Assembly (NCBI GenBank): GCA_958295665.1
Contig: OY282559.1
Coordinates: 262,478,961 to 262,542,960, forward strand
Length of the DNA: 64,000 bases
Reading direction: 5' to 3'
Source: Tipula vernalis
Taxonomy: Eukaryota; Arthropoda; Insecta; Diptera; Tipulidae
Position 1 is the stretch's first letter. Each line of letters begins with the position of its first letter. Shown here in pieces: positions 11,060-23,121 of this stretch. Position numbers and translations under genes: made by a program. The notes under the pieces were generated by a model. That model saw only the letters and a list, made by a program, of their open reading frames with translations, had not been told where the DNA came from and searched no databases.

Positions 11060-12237
11060 GAGGGACCCCAACAGATATTTTCCTAATTTCAGAGTTATGG
11101 ACATTGTCCATACATACGAAAAACCGGCGATGGTCTAGATATGATTTCATTATTGTTACCAGCGCGGGGCATATTCCCCCTCGTATTAGTTTATATCTAA
11201 TAGTGCAACAGCTGAAATTTTTCTACGGTTTTTCCTTTTTTTAATTGGTTAGTTAATCTCATGATTGCCTCTGTAGTGGATCTTTGGTGGACAAATCTAA
11301 ACTGGAAATCTAGGATTAGATGTCTGCAAGAGTCCAGCAACCTGCAGGATATAATCCTTTCTGCGATTTTGCTCAATCCACTTAACAGACTAATTGGTCT
11401 CGTGTGCTCCGGTTTCAACGGTTTACCAGTTTTAGGGATAACTATTACTTTAGGTATCTTCCATGCAGAAGGAAAATATGCGAATTGGAACATGGCATTA
11501 ATGATGTTTGAAAGGAACTGAAACCCTGATAAAGGGTGATTTTTAATATCACGATTTGAAACACCGTCAGGTGTTTTTTTATTTTTGAGCTTACGAAAAT
11601 AACTGACGACCTTATCAAAATTTATTGTTATGCTCTCAATGCTATCATACAGGAATGGGGCAGGATATGACTGAGCAAAACTATCAACCTCATTATTTAT
11701 TTGAGGATTTGCAATATGGTCAGAACCACTGAATATCGACTCATAGTATTCTGCCATCTTGTTTGAAATAACTGAGAGATCAATAATCGAACCTTCCTGG
11801 TCTTCTATGATAACGCTTTTATTTTTATGTTTGGGCAAGACGGTTCTGATGGCCTTAAATAAATTAGATCTATCTGGTGTAATATTTTGTAGTATTTTAG
11901 TGAAGTCTTCTTGCCAATTCTGCCGGATTTTTAGATGAATTTCGTTGGTTATTCGATTTATCAGCGTGGTTGAAAATATTGTGGGTGCCTTCCGCCTCCT
12001 ATTTCTTAAGAAGTTTCTGAGATTGATTAGATTGAGAATCATCATATCATTTGTTTCGCAGATGAGGACAGAGCTATTAAAGGCATTATTGACGATTTTG
12101 GTGAATTTAGATACTCCAAGATCAATATCATTAATGGATTTGATCTTTATTTCATTTAGATGAGCTATTTTATAATGTACTATATGCCGAAAACTACCCC
12201 AATCCGTGTTTTTTATATCTGGAACCCTGATGCTCAT
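11060..12237 (-). pseudogene. Jockey-like LINE linker and RT, 5' half
   Basis: A long open frame (346 codons to 11,197). The linker region has TDWGSFRHIV and a basic RNFLRNRRRKAP stretch. RT fingers follow: LKNKKTPDGVSNRDIK, SAWKIPKVIVIPKTGKP, TRPISLLSGLSKIAERII and LDFQFRFVHQRSTTEAIMR. Past 11,197 the frame shifts but continues through DHRRFF to VSVGVPQG-like sequence at about 11,060, where the insertion begins. The endonuclease 5' of it is missing; sequence before about 12,260 is not LINE-like. Confidence 0.8.
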
Positions 12238-12259
12238 ATTTTGGCGAAAAATATTAAAA

Positions 12260-14440
12260 CCTTAATGAAAAAATGGAGGTGTGGACAACACACGACTTTC
12301 TTTTACGAACAGAGAATTTTGAGAAATTTTTATTTTTTTATTTTTTATTTTTATTTGCTTTTAATGTTTGGAAACATTTTCTTTTAAGTATTTTTTTGTA
12401 AACCTTATACTTTTCAAGATATTTGCAAAATAAATTTTTTGGACCAAGGGAGTGGCCACTTCCGGTTAGCCTATTTGGACTAAAATTCACTGGGACCTCC
12501 TAATTTATCAAAAAAGCTTAAATCTGAAGTTTCAGTTCGATTGGTTAAACTACCTGGGCTGTAGAGAAGAAACATATCGACAGACAGACTGACAGACAGA
12601 CACCATTTTCGAAACCCACTTTTTTCGGACTTAGGGGACCTCAAAACAGATAAATCTCTAAGAATCTCAAGGTCGACATTTTTCATGATTACTATATTTT
12701 ATTTTACTAGAGTAAAAGAAAGTAAAAAGCAAAAATATTATAAAATGTTTATTTAAAAGATTTCTCCAGTTATCTTGAACAACAACATACAAGAAGGCTA
12801 TATTGGTATTAAGTAAATATTAATTGCAGATTGATTGATTGATTGATTGATTGCGATGTACGATCAAGCATTAAGCAAGCCTCCCGTATTATAAATGCGA
12901 ATACCACACCACTATACCCATGTTGCAACACGACACCATAACTCTCCCTCTCCAAGGAAATATTTACCATCATACTCAGCTTTTCATGCGCCACATCGAT
13001 AATCACATAAGTCTAATAGTTGTGATATCCGCCCCTGGCCAGGCAGCCGTCGTACACCTTTTTACTTATAACAAAATCGAGGGATGGGAAAGGAATGTTA
13101 GCAACAAAGACTCAACCCGGTTCCAGGCACCTAAGTAGTTGATAGTTAGTAAATTTGTTAGTAATATATATATATTTTTTTTTTTAGTAAATTTATTTAG
13201 CACAAGACAATACAATTTGAAGTTCATCTACTGCTCCAACTCCTGTAAGGTTGTTTCAGGTTCTTCAAGAAATTCCTAAATTTAAAATATGCATTAATTC
13301 TTTATAATAACTATTTTAAAATTAATTAAGTATAAATTTGATTCTCTGAAATAAATTATAGATCAATCCCTATGTACCACAAATAAATAACCATTAATAG
13401 TTTGACAATCATTCAACTAACTACCATCGGGCCATCGTGCTGTCATCTCAGCCATTGTCATCTTGGTCGAGTTTCTCAGAAGTGTTCTAAACTAAAACCA
13501 TTTTAACTAACCAATATAAATACTAATACCAAAACTATCATTAACAATTATACCAATAAGTATGAACATTAACTTAGAAGTGTTTGCATGTGGTGGCGTG
13601 ATGTATGAAAATACCAACTAAAATGTATGTTGCCTAAAAGTTGTTGGCAAAGAGATAAGAACAATTACGTTGGCAAAAACTCTGAATTTCTTCGGACCAG
13701 CCGCCTCTTTTTATTGTACTATTAATATCCAATTATAGAATCATGATCAGTGTATTACAAATATTAGATCAACATATTTGTTTGCAATCCATACATATTT
13801 TTACGAATCTTACATTATATGCTATTTTTACAATACAGCGGTTTACAGCTGTGGTCCTTTACATCGTGTCAAGTTTTGTAAAATAGTTCGATAAAACCCT
13901 ATATTTATAAGTTTGACCTCCAAATCCAAAGCTTTCAAATTTTTTTACAATTTGTTATACAAAGTCGCCCATTCCATGTAATTATTTACTTAATTAGTTC
14001 ACGAAATCAATAAATTTTAATCAATGCTGAACCGAAAATGATAATAACGTTTAGTTTTACCCTTTTTTTTTCAAAATTATAATCTTCCTTAAATAATTGT
14101 TGTAAGAACGAATTCATTTGAGAGGATCATTAATCATTATGGATAATATGAATACAAATCTTACACAAACACAATTCATCCATTTCATCCGCTGCTTGAT
14201 TAGGAAGTGTACAGGAAACAAAATAAAAAAACAGGTGGCACAACGAAACTATTTGGATACCCTTTTTTTTTTTTTCTAAAAAGATGGGTGTATGCAGCCC
14301 AGAGCACTGCTACCATTGAGGCCTATTGTGCATTGCGTGGTTATCCTTAGTAAAGTTTCAGTCAATTATGTTACAAAACTGTAATACCTCCCGCTGTAAT
14401 GTAATTTGTCATCGAATAAACTTTAAAAAATCATAAAACC
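12260..14440. other. Non-coding repeats and unassigned sequence
   Basis: Holds a GACAGACAGACTGACAGACA tract near 12,577-12,600, a dispersed repeat (12,732-12,830), a (GATT)n run (about 12,829-12,853) and a unique-looking 270-bp stretch at 12,855-13,130. Otherwise A+T-rich, including poly-T near 14,264. No gene supported. Confidence 0.6.
12732..12830 (-). repeat. Dispersed repeat family X, copy 1
   Basis: Shares GGCTATATTGGTATTAAGTA and neighbouring sequence with the reverse complement of 37,140-37,250, and its last part with 29,461 onward. It is truncated by the (GATT)n run. Confidence 0.7.
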
Positions 14441-14487
14441 TAAACTCCAGCACTACATAACCTCAAAACAAAGCAAAAAATCCTTAC

Positions 14488-14712
14488 CTTATATTTAACC
14501 TTTTTACCATCTTTCAGACAGGCCATACGCCGATTCAACACCATAAAATTCATATCGCTTGAATTCCACCCGAATATCATATCATCCTTGCATTCGATTA
14601 AATTCCGCGTGAATGTTCTATCCGACGGTAATGATTTCTGTATTTCATCGAATAATTTGGTCGTACATAAATTAAATGTATCGGTAATTTTATCGAATCG
14701 AGACATTTCCAT
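14488..14712 (-). CDS. Probable first coding exon of a Nup88/mbo-like nucleoporin
   Basis: The frame opens MEMSRFDKITDTF and contains SLPSDRTFTRNLIECKDD, then IFGWNSSDMNFMVLNRR and ends KDGKKVKYK. This resembles the N-terminal edge of the beta-propeller of Nup88 (members only in Drosophila), a cytoplasmic-face pore component that pairs with Nup214 in export. The exon is exactly 75 codons and ends at a consensus donor AAG|GTAAGG (GT at 14,487-14,486), so the intron is phase 0. Reading past the donor gives only 15 more codons. I see no further exon to the left, so intron 1 would exceed 14 kb. The match is from memory of the family; a captured exon or another gene remains possible. Confidence 0.55.
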
Positions 14713-15410
14713 ACAATTTTCAAACTAACAACTTTTCTCACTAAACACTAATCCACTAAAATAATCACTTCGACACGAATTTTATTATTTTATATAGAAT
14801 TTAGTTAATTCGCGGCTTTTTTTTACGACAATTTTGTGAGAAAAAAGAAAATTGTAGGTTATGTTTTATTTATTTTGATTCAGAAAACACGCACACCAAA
14901 ATACGTATCGAAATTATTTTATTTATTTCGCTAGCGATATAAGCGTAAAAATCGTTAAATAATATTCCTTTAATTTTACTTTCAAAATAAAAACAATAAT
15001 CTACTCCACACTACCAACAGTGTCCAAATTAAATAATTGGATAAAAACTCAGTAATAGAGAATGATGAAGCGTCAATAATGACACTAGCTTGAATATGAC
15101 TAGTGTGAACTCGGCACCAGAGATACGTTTAGCTGAAAATCTCAATTGGTAAAGTATTTATATTTGTTCCAGTCGAGTTTACATAGCAAAAAAAATATAA
15201 CACCAGTGCAACAATTTTAATGTTTGAAAGGTTTGCTTAAAGGCGACACATTCTCGCTAGTTAAGCACCTCCGACGAAGTAGTATGCGGTTCGAAAAGTT
15301 TAGGAGATCAAGCCAAATCTAGAGATCCTTCGCTCTTAAACTTGTTGCAGCAGAAATCAGACGAAAAAACTCTCGACTGACGCACTTGAGTCAATAAAGG
15401 CACATTCCAT
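14713..15410. other. Region 5' of the Nup88-like exon
   Basis: A+T-rich, would contain the 5' UTR and promoter of the minus-strand gene. I cannot point to a specific core-promoter element. No other coding sequence recognised. Confidence 0.4.
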
Positions 15411-15419
15411 CCAATCAAC

Positions 15420-16779
15420 CAAATGTCAATTAAATCGAAGAATAGTTTTGTTATTACCACTGATGACCCTAATTATATCCCGTGTAATAAACAAAAATTT
15501 GATAGGGGATTTCTTGGTAGCAACAGATGATGTTTCAACTGTCTAAATCCGGGGCACACAGTATACGATTGCGGAATACTTATGCATACAGATAATAAAT
15601 CATCAAATGCACTAATCACTACTAACACTTCAAATGGTAACTCCTAGAAAAACCAAGCAATTTGATGAAGATCGTACCGTGAATTACTGAACACTGCCTC
15701 CCAAGTTTCGTTTCTAACCGAATGCCACGGAGAAACTGTAGAAATATAATTACAGGAATTGATCAAACAAAAAGCGGAAATGCTCCTGAACGTGCCTTTG
15801 AATTTGACATCAGATGCAAGAAAACGATATCCAAAATCAGTTTGGATATCCCAGATTTCCTGGAGCCCTGCTCAATCGAAATATTACTTGGCGCAGACAT
15901 CGGCTTCGAACTGCTTCAGGATGACATCAAGAAAATAACCGAATTTAAACAGTAATTCAAAATCATTCTTGACATTAATGCTACGCTACAACAATTCTGG
16001 GCAATCAAATAGCTTCTACAAATCAACAACATTAAACAGGAATAACAAGATTGTGAAAAATGGTTTAAGGCGACAACACGGCGAGCTGCTGATGGGAGTT
16101 TCATTACCAAGCCTTCGTTGGAGAAATCATCGAAGATTGAAGAATCAACATAACAGCAAGCAACTTTGTTAGGAATGGAGAAGCGCTTCAAGGTGAACTG
16201 TCCAATTTCTTCAGCTGAATGATGATTTCCTAAAAGAGAATCAAGATCTAAGCCATATGGAACCGTTCGAAGTAAACCACGCAGAACTTCAGAAATGAGA
16301 TATTCTGCCACATCACGGAGTCTTGAAGAGCAATAGCAGCACAACGAAATTGCTCGTTGTTTTTGACGTATCCGCAAATTCAACCACAGGCGCATCACTG
16401 AACCATAATTTGACGGTAGGTTTGAACATCCAATCGAACCATTACGTATTAGTAGGCGATATAGAAAAGATGTATCGTTAAGCTTGGATAAATGAGGAGC
16501 ATCGCTAACATCAGCTCATACTGTGGCGAGATAAGAATCAAATTATTAACCAATACACACTAATAACCATCATAAATGGCATGGCAAGCTGAAACTCGAT
16601 ATTTTGAAAATATTAAGTAGCGTTGGTTTTAATTCAAGAAAGTTGTCTTCAAATGACTTACACTTGCCAATACTTGTTAAATCAGCCAGGCTTTAATCAT
16701 CAAATTTGAGCAATACTCAAATCCACACAAAACGAAGTTTTTTTTTGGAAGCCAGCAAAATGTTCGATCCATAGCTAAT
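15420..16779 (+). pseudogene. BEL/Pao gag-protease-RT remnant, left part
   Basis: In order: zinc knuckle CFNCLNPGHTVYDC (about 15,535), a protease-distal block PCSIEILLGADIGFELL (about 15,870-15,920), then the RT entry DILPHHGVLKSNSSTTKLLV and VVFDVSANSTTGASLNHNL (16,295-16,415), DIEKMYR (about 16,460), LILWRDKNQ (about 16,525) and GFNHQI near 16,690 where the family has a GF-L-KW block. A small deletion sits between the LN-block and DIEKMYR. It ends at the 9-bp repeat that flanks the foldback-like insertion and resumes at 20,680. Confidence 0.75.
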
Positions 16780-17069
16780 GGTTGAAAACAAAGTTTAAAA
16801 TGGGATTTCATTTTGCTCTCTTTCATTTTACTCTCTTTATAAAGAGCGATATTGTAAAAAAAAAAATATCGCTCTGAAGAACTGGAGCATTATTTTTATT
16901 ATAAGGCTCTTGCTCTTCCACTATTGCATTTGTGTTATCATATTTTCGCTCTTTGTTATTGCGCTATATTGAGAAAATAAATACGCTCTGCTCTGATGAA
17001 TAAAAACGTCATTATTATATTGCTCTTGCTCTTGTTATTACAGCAAACGGTTTCATTCAAAACCTTCTA

Positions 17070-18190
17070 AATTTCTTTAGAAAGCCAGATTGATTTATTA
17101 GCGAACAGAAGCACGGGCATTGGAAATGATATTCTAAAATGATTTTTGGGTAAAGTTCTGGAATATAGCCAAATAGGATGGAACTTGGCTATTCATTAAC
17201 TGATTTTATTGAAATTTGACACGCGCGATTTAAATGGGATTCTAGATTGAGTTTTAGGTGAAGTTCTGGAATATGGCCAACTAGGATGTAACTTGGCTAT
17301 TCTTTAACCGATTTGAGTGAAATTTGACATGTGCGTTGGAAATGGGATTCTAAAATGATTTTTAGATGAAGTTCTGGAATATGGACAATTGGGATGGAAC
17401 TTGGCTATTCCTCAACCGTATTTAGTGAAATTTAAAATGCGCAATGGACATGGGATTCTAAAATGATTTTCGGATAAAGTTCTGGAATATGGCCAATTAT
17501 GGTGGAACTTGGCTATTTCTTAACCGGTTTTAGTGAAATTTGACATGTGCGTGGGAAATGGGATTTTAAACTGATTTATGTACTGGAATATGGCCAACTA
17601 GGATGGAACTTGGCTATTCTTTAACCGATTTGAGTGAAATTTGACACGCGCGATGGAAATGGGATTCTACAATGATTTTTAGATGAATAAGGCCAACTAT
17701 GATGGAACTTGGCTATTTCTTAACCGATTGTGATGCTATTCGACATGTGCATTGGAAATGTGATGAATGAAGTTCTGGATTTTAGAGAAATTTGACATGC
17801 GCGATGGGAACGGGATTCTACAATGATTTTTAGAATGAAATTCTGGAATGTGGCCAACTTCCTTAACCGATTGTGATACAATGTAACATGTGCGTTGGAA
17901 ATAATATTCTGAAATGATTTTTAGATGCAGTTCTGAAATAAGGCCAACTAGGATTAAACTTGGCTATGCCTAATCCGATTTTAGTAAAATTTGACATGTG
18001 CGATCAAAATGGAATTCTAAAATGATTTTTAGATGAGTTTCTGAAATATGAATCATTTAGATAGAACTTAGCTATTCCTAAACCGATTGTGATACAATTC
18101 AATATATGCGTTGGAAGTGGGATTCTAAAATAGTTTTTACATACAGTTATGGAATATGGCCAACAGCAGATGAACCTCGACAGCTGCATG
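17070..18190 (+). repeat. 108-bp monomer array, direct half
   Basis: Monomers recur at 108-bp spacing (GGGATTCTA at 17,236, 17,344, 17,452; variant at 17,560). Shared words are GAACTTGGCTATTC, TGAAATTTGACATG and GTTCTGGAATATGGCCAA. Later units carry deletions. About ten units, partly degenerate. Frames across it are by-products of the 3n unit length. Confidence 0.9.
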
Positions 18191-19074
18191 GATTACGGAA
18201 ACTGGATATATTTAAATATATCAATATCAGGTACATAAAATAATAATTATTATAGATTACTTATATTGACATGTTTATTATACATCTTGTAATGACATAT
18301 TACATTTCTCATATAGTAAACAAACAAACACATTCCAATCGTTTGTAAATGGAAATATAAATAGTATATTATTTGTTAGTGTAATTAGTGATAGTAAAAT
18401 ATGAATCAGCAATGTTGAAATATAATCATACATTTCATTTCAATAAGCGCGTGTACAAAGAAGTTATTGTTGTAATCAATGTAATAAAATTACACGCGTG
18501 CAAATACAATTGTTAGTGTAATAAATTGTAAATGCGCTGATTGATTATTTTAATATTGAATATAAATTTTGTCAATTAAACAAATTAATAAGTAAAGTAA
18601 ATTTTAATCAGAGAATAAATTACACATTAAATTTAAGTATATAAACTGTAAAATTTTGTAAACAAAAAAAAGAATAAATTTGGATCTAGTTGAGTGATCA
18701 ACTAAATTAATTAGTTTGTTCTGAAATCAAGGAGCCACCCCGCTGAAACCAAGTTGCAATTAACTTTGCAATATAAGGTGGGTAAATGGCGAGGGCCAAA
18801 AGGGCGCTTTAGTCGACGCAAGTAATTGCGTTAAGAAGCGTAGGCCACTCTTCACCCTTGGCACTTCTTCACATAATAATAATTAATTAATCAACTTCAA
18901 ATAGTCAATATCAAATTTAAATAAATATATCATTTAATGGCGATCATGCCAATCATTTCATTGTAATAATATATATAATATTTCAATCTGCCGGAAAATT
19001 TAGTCGCGATCAAAGGAAAATATGAAAAAATGGGTGACAGCACGCTAATGTTAGTGTAGGATCGCGAAATTAGA
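18191..19074. other. Central segment of the foldback-like element
   Basis: Unique A+T-rich DNA with a more G+C-rich 150-bp patch at about 18,720-18,870. No coding sequence recognised. Confidence 0.5.
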
Positions 19075-20350
19075 AAAATCATTTTAGAATCTCATTTCCA
19101 TGTCATTAACATGTCAAATTGCATCAAAATCGGTTAAGAAATAGCCAAGTTCCATCCTAATTGTATCTAAAAATCATTGTAGAATCCCGTTTTCATCACA
19201 CATGTCAAATTTTCACTAACACCTGTTAAGGAAGAGCCAATTCCATTACAATTGGCCACATTCCAGAACTTTATCCAAAAATCATTTTAGAATCCTATTT
19301 CCAAAGCACATGTCAAATTTCTCCAAAATCGGTTCAGAAATAGCCAAGTTCCATCACAATTGGCCATATTCCAGAACTTGATCCGAAAATCATTTTAGAA
19401 TCCCATTTTTGACTCAAGTGTTAAATATCACTAAAATCGGTTAAGGAATAGCCAAGTTCCATCCCCATTGGCCATATTCCAGAATTCCACCTAAAAATCA
19501 TTTTAGAATTCCATTTCCAACGCACATCTCAAATTTCACTCAAATCGGTTAAAGAATAGCCAAGTTCCATCCTAGTTGGCCATATTCCAGAACTTTATCC
19601 ATAAATCATTTTAGAATCCCATTTCCAACGCACATGTCAAATTTCACTCAAATTTGTTAAGAAATAGTAAATTTACACCATAATTTCCATATTCCAGAAC
19701 TTCATCTAAAAATCATTTTATAATCATATTTCCAACCCACATGAGAATTTCACTCAAATCGCTTACAGAATAGCCAAGTTCCATCCCCATTGGCCATATT
19801 CCAGAACTTCATCTAATAATCATTGAAGAATCCAGTTTTCATCACACATGTCAAATTTCTCTAAAATCGGCTAAGGAATAGCCTAGTTCCATCCTAGTTG
19901 GCCATATTCCAGAACTTTATCCATAAATCATTTTAGAATCCCATTTCAAACGCAAACGTCAAATTTCACTCAAATCGGTTCAGAAATAGCCAAGTTCCAC
20001 CATAATTGGCCATATTCCAGAACTTCATCCGAAAATCATTTTAGAATCCCATTTCCATTGCGCATTTTAAATTTTACTCAAATCGGTCAAGGAATAGCCA
20101 AGTTCCATCCCTATTGGCTATATTCCAGAACTTCATCTAAAAATCATTTTACAATCCTATTTCCAATGCACATGTCAAATTTCACTGAAATCCGTTACAG
20201 AATAGCCAAGTTCCATCCTAGTTGGCCATATTCCAGAACTTCATCGAAAACTCATTTTAAAATCCCACTTCTAGCGCGTGTTAAATTTCTCTAAAATCGG
20301 TTAAGGAACAGCCAAGTTCCATCACAATTGGCCATATTTCCGAAATTTAT
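19075..20350 (-). repeat. 108-bp monomer array, inverted half
   Basis: Same monomer in opposite orientation: AAATCATTTTAGAATCCCAT recurs at 108-bp steps (TAGAATCC at 19,289, 19,397, about 19,504, 19,612). About eleven units. Would pair with the direct half into a long hairpin. Confidence 0.9.
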
Positions 20351-20679
20351 CTAAATATCGTTTATCAAACTTTCTTTATTTATTGATATTCAAAGAGCAA
20401 TTCGTGTGTTACAAAAAATTTTGCTCCCTAATGTATTTTCTACAATGGCTCTGTAGAATGGGTTGGGAGCGATATTTTTAGCTTTTACGCTCTTTGTTTT
20501 AAGAGCAAAATTAAAAATAAAAATTTAAATCGCTTGGAAAGAGCGAAATAATTTTTTTTGTGTTTATCATTAGAGGGTAAGAGCGTAAAAGCAAACTGAA
20601 AAAAATTTTATTGGGAGCAAGAGGGAAAATTTTTATAAAGAGGTCTAAAAGAGCGATAAATTTAAACTCTGGTTGAAAA

Positions 20680-20880
20680 TGATTGGATGGAATGAGCAAA
20701 TGGCTGCAGCAACGAAAGCATCCTGGATTGAACTGTGAAACAACCTAAGCCAAGTACCTGAACTAAATATTTCTCGTTGTATTGCTGCATTGACCAGTAG
20801 AGAACGGTTAGTTTCTTATATTTCTCCTCCTGTTTAAGGTTTTGGCTCAAGATGCTGGAAACCTCAAAAGCTTTAAATAT
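20680..20880 (+). pseudogene. BEL/Pao pol remnant, right part
   Basis: Resumes after the foldback-like element: GWNEQMAAATKASWIEL and PELNISRCI match the stretch after the RT where BEL/Pao proteins have a WDE...W...L...IPR segment before RNase H. Degenerate and out of frame with parts to its left. Confidence 0.5.
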
Positions 20881-21040
20881 TTTATACCTTGGGATGCGAT
20901 TTTTGAAAAATGGTTTTTAAATTATAGTTTTATATAGTTATTAATTTAAGTAATAACACAAAAAAGAGCTTTCGCGTAATAATAGAGCTTTCATGTAAAA
21001 TCTATTGCGTTCTATGTACAACTCATCTGGTTGATAATAA

Positions 21041-21510
21041 AATGTATAGTTAATAATTCCAATTAAAATTTGCTTTTAAATGTTGATGATTACTGAAAGC
21101 TTTCTATTTTACATCTTATATAGTGTTAATCTTTTAAACTATCCCAATTCAAAACTTTACTAGTTAACCTTAAATTTCAAAATTTCTAAAACATAAATCT
21201 GGTAAAAACCTTACAGTTATCAACCATTAATAAAAAAATATTAAAAGGGGTCCTTTTAGCTAAAAATTTATTACAATTTTCTAAATTATTCTTTGAGAGG
21301 AGCTTTGTGATTTTAATGTCAAACTTATATTGCGTTTTTTTACAAAATTCACCTGATTTTCAATAAAATGTTTAATTAATTATTCCAAATAAAATTAGCT
21401 TTTAAATGTTGTTGATTCCTGAAAGCTTTTGAAGTTTGATTTCTTGTAAAGTGTCAATCTTTTAAATTATCCCAATTTAGAACTTTATTAATTTAAGGTT
21501 AAATGTCAAA
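21041..21510. repeat. Imperfect tandem duplication, period about 326 bp
   Basis: Copies starting at 21,041 and 21,367 share GCTTTTAAATGTTG, ACTGAAAGCTTT/CCTGAAAGCTTT and AATCTTTTAAA followed by ATCCCAATT. No coding content. Confidence 0.75.
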
Positions 21511-21556
21511 ACCTTGGTGAATGATGATTAACCTATTTGAAAACTTTGAAAGGTTT

Positions 21557-21987
21557 TATAGCGTACACAAATAAACGTTATACACAATTTAGTTTGATTA
21601 AATTTAATTTATTTATTTAGTTAAATGTATTTTTATTATTGCATTATTTTTATTTTTAATTTTATTTTATTAGATATATTTGTTTAATTTAATTGTTACA
21701 AAATTGTTTTATTATTAATTTATTTATTTACCACCATTTTGGTAATACAAAAATGGGTGGCGGCCAACACCAAGAGCGACGTGTTACCGCGTTGAAATCC
21801 GAGACGAGACTGATAATTCTATTTTATTTTGTGTTTTTGTTGTGTGTTGTATTTTTGTTTCATTTATCTGTTTTTGTGATTCTGTTTTTTGTCGTGTCGC
21901 GTGGTTAGTATGCCTGCATGAAGCCGACAGACAGTGCGCGTTGTTCGTGTGACGGCGAACGCATGTACCCATGCGTGAACCGCCACA
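21557..21987 (+). repeat. Terminal direct repeat, left copy
   Basis: Nearly identical to 23,122-23,552. Contains ACCATTTTGGTAATACAAAA followed by ATGGGTGGCGGCC and an inner AT-rich half. Confidence 0.9.
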
Positions 21988-23121
21988 GGACTCCCCCACG
22001 AGTGAATTTCTCCCTCTGTCTTGTAATGTGTGCGTATGTAATGTTTGCGTATTTGTGCAAGTGTCTGTGTGATGTTTGTATCGAGTATTCGTGTGCTTGG
22101 CGAGGCGTCCGTGTGTTCGGGTAACGAGTGTGCATGTACTTCTATGCTCGCGCGTGTATGCGAGTGCGAGTGTGCGCTTAAGCTCGTGTTTGACGAGTGC
22201 GCGTATTGCTCGGTATACTCGTGTGCGTGAGTGTGTGTAATGCTTCTGTGCGTGTGTCGACCGACTTACAAAAACCGCGACTTGCCAGTTCAACGGCTGA
22301 CGTTTCCTTGTCTTGGTTTTTGTCCGTTCGGTATTGTGTCAGTTTCTGGTCCCAAAACATGCGCCAGACCAGAATGGTATGTTCTGCAATCCGACGTAAC
22401 CTGTTTTGGGACCAGCTTCGGTCCTGTCAGTGTGTCCGTATTGGGAGTGTGGTCGGGAATGTTTATGCGTTGAGTAAAACCAAACTCAAAAATAATTTAT
22501 TGATAAAAAAATAATATGAACTCGGAGCCAAAATGGTGGGAAAAAAATAAAAAAAATAATAATCTGATGATGTTGATGATGTTGTTGTTTGTGCTGGCTA
22601 CCGATGGTGGTCGTGGTGAATCACGACGCTGCTGATGTCACCGGTGGTCGTAAAGATGACTGCGATGACGAAGGCGAAGGTATGTACGCCGTGGTAAAAT
22701 AACGGCGGTAATGTTGATCCCGTTGCTGTTGTTGTCGTGGATGGCGATGCTGATGGCGGCGATGACGACGACGATGGCGAATGTCGGCTGGTGTGGTGAT
22801 GGCGGTGATGGTGCTGATCGTGATAGTGGCGTTGGTGGTGATGGTGTTGATATGACTCCACTTAAATATGTGCGCACGTGTCTAAATGTTTGTGATGTGA
22901 CTCCATATTTGTTGTATTTGTATTGGTGTTGTGTATCTGTGTGGTACCGTACGTGCAGGATCGTACTAGGTATCCACACATTTTAAAATGATGGTCGATG
23001 CGTGTTCCAAAAAAAAAAAATGTACACCAAAATAACTTTTAAAATGGTTGCGCCTTTGCAAAATAATTAAGCGTGGCGTGTTCGTAAAAATGCCGTAAAC
23101 ACGGCCGTCGGGGTTACCACT

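Larger units (their letters stand above)
16789..20670. mobile_element. Foldback-like element built from inverted 108-bp arrays
   Basis: A 3.9-kb structure: outer flanks rich in GCTCT/AGAGC words that are inverted relative to each other, then a direct array of a 108-bp monomer (about 17,070-18,190), a unique centre, and an inverted array of the same monomer (about 19,075-20,350). The ends AGTTTAAA and TTTAAACT are inverted. The 9-bp sequence GGTTGAAAA occurs directly on both sides (16,780-16,788 and 20,671-20,679), as expected for a target-site duplication. The flanks are two halves of one BEL/Pao pol. Drosophila FB elements share inverted arrays of subrepeats and 9-bp duplications. No transposase is visible, so it would be non-autonomous. 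Confidence 0.75.

Noticed and set aside
20058..20294. 78-codon frame in the 108-bp array (also 18,004-18,189)
   Set aside because: The monomer is a multiple of three, so repeats stay open by chance; other units contain stops.
17070..20350. Possible CRISPR-like array
   Set aside because: Monomers are contiguous 108-bp tandem units without unique spacers, in eukaryotic DNA.
21693..21908. 71-codon hydrophobic frame, repeated at 23,258-23,473
   Set aside because: Lies inside the terminal direct repeat; the duplication explains its conservation.
22598..22986. His-rich and Gly/Asp-rich frames inside the TRIM-like core
   Set aside because: Produced by an imperfect GAT/GGT trinucleotide repeat; no conserved domain.
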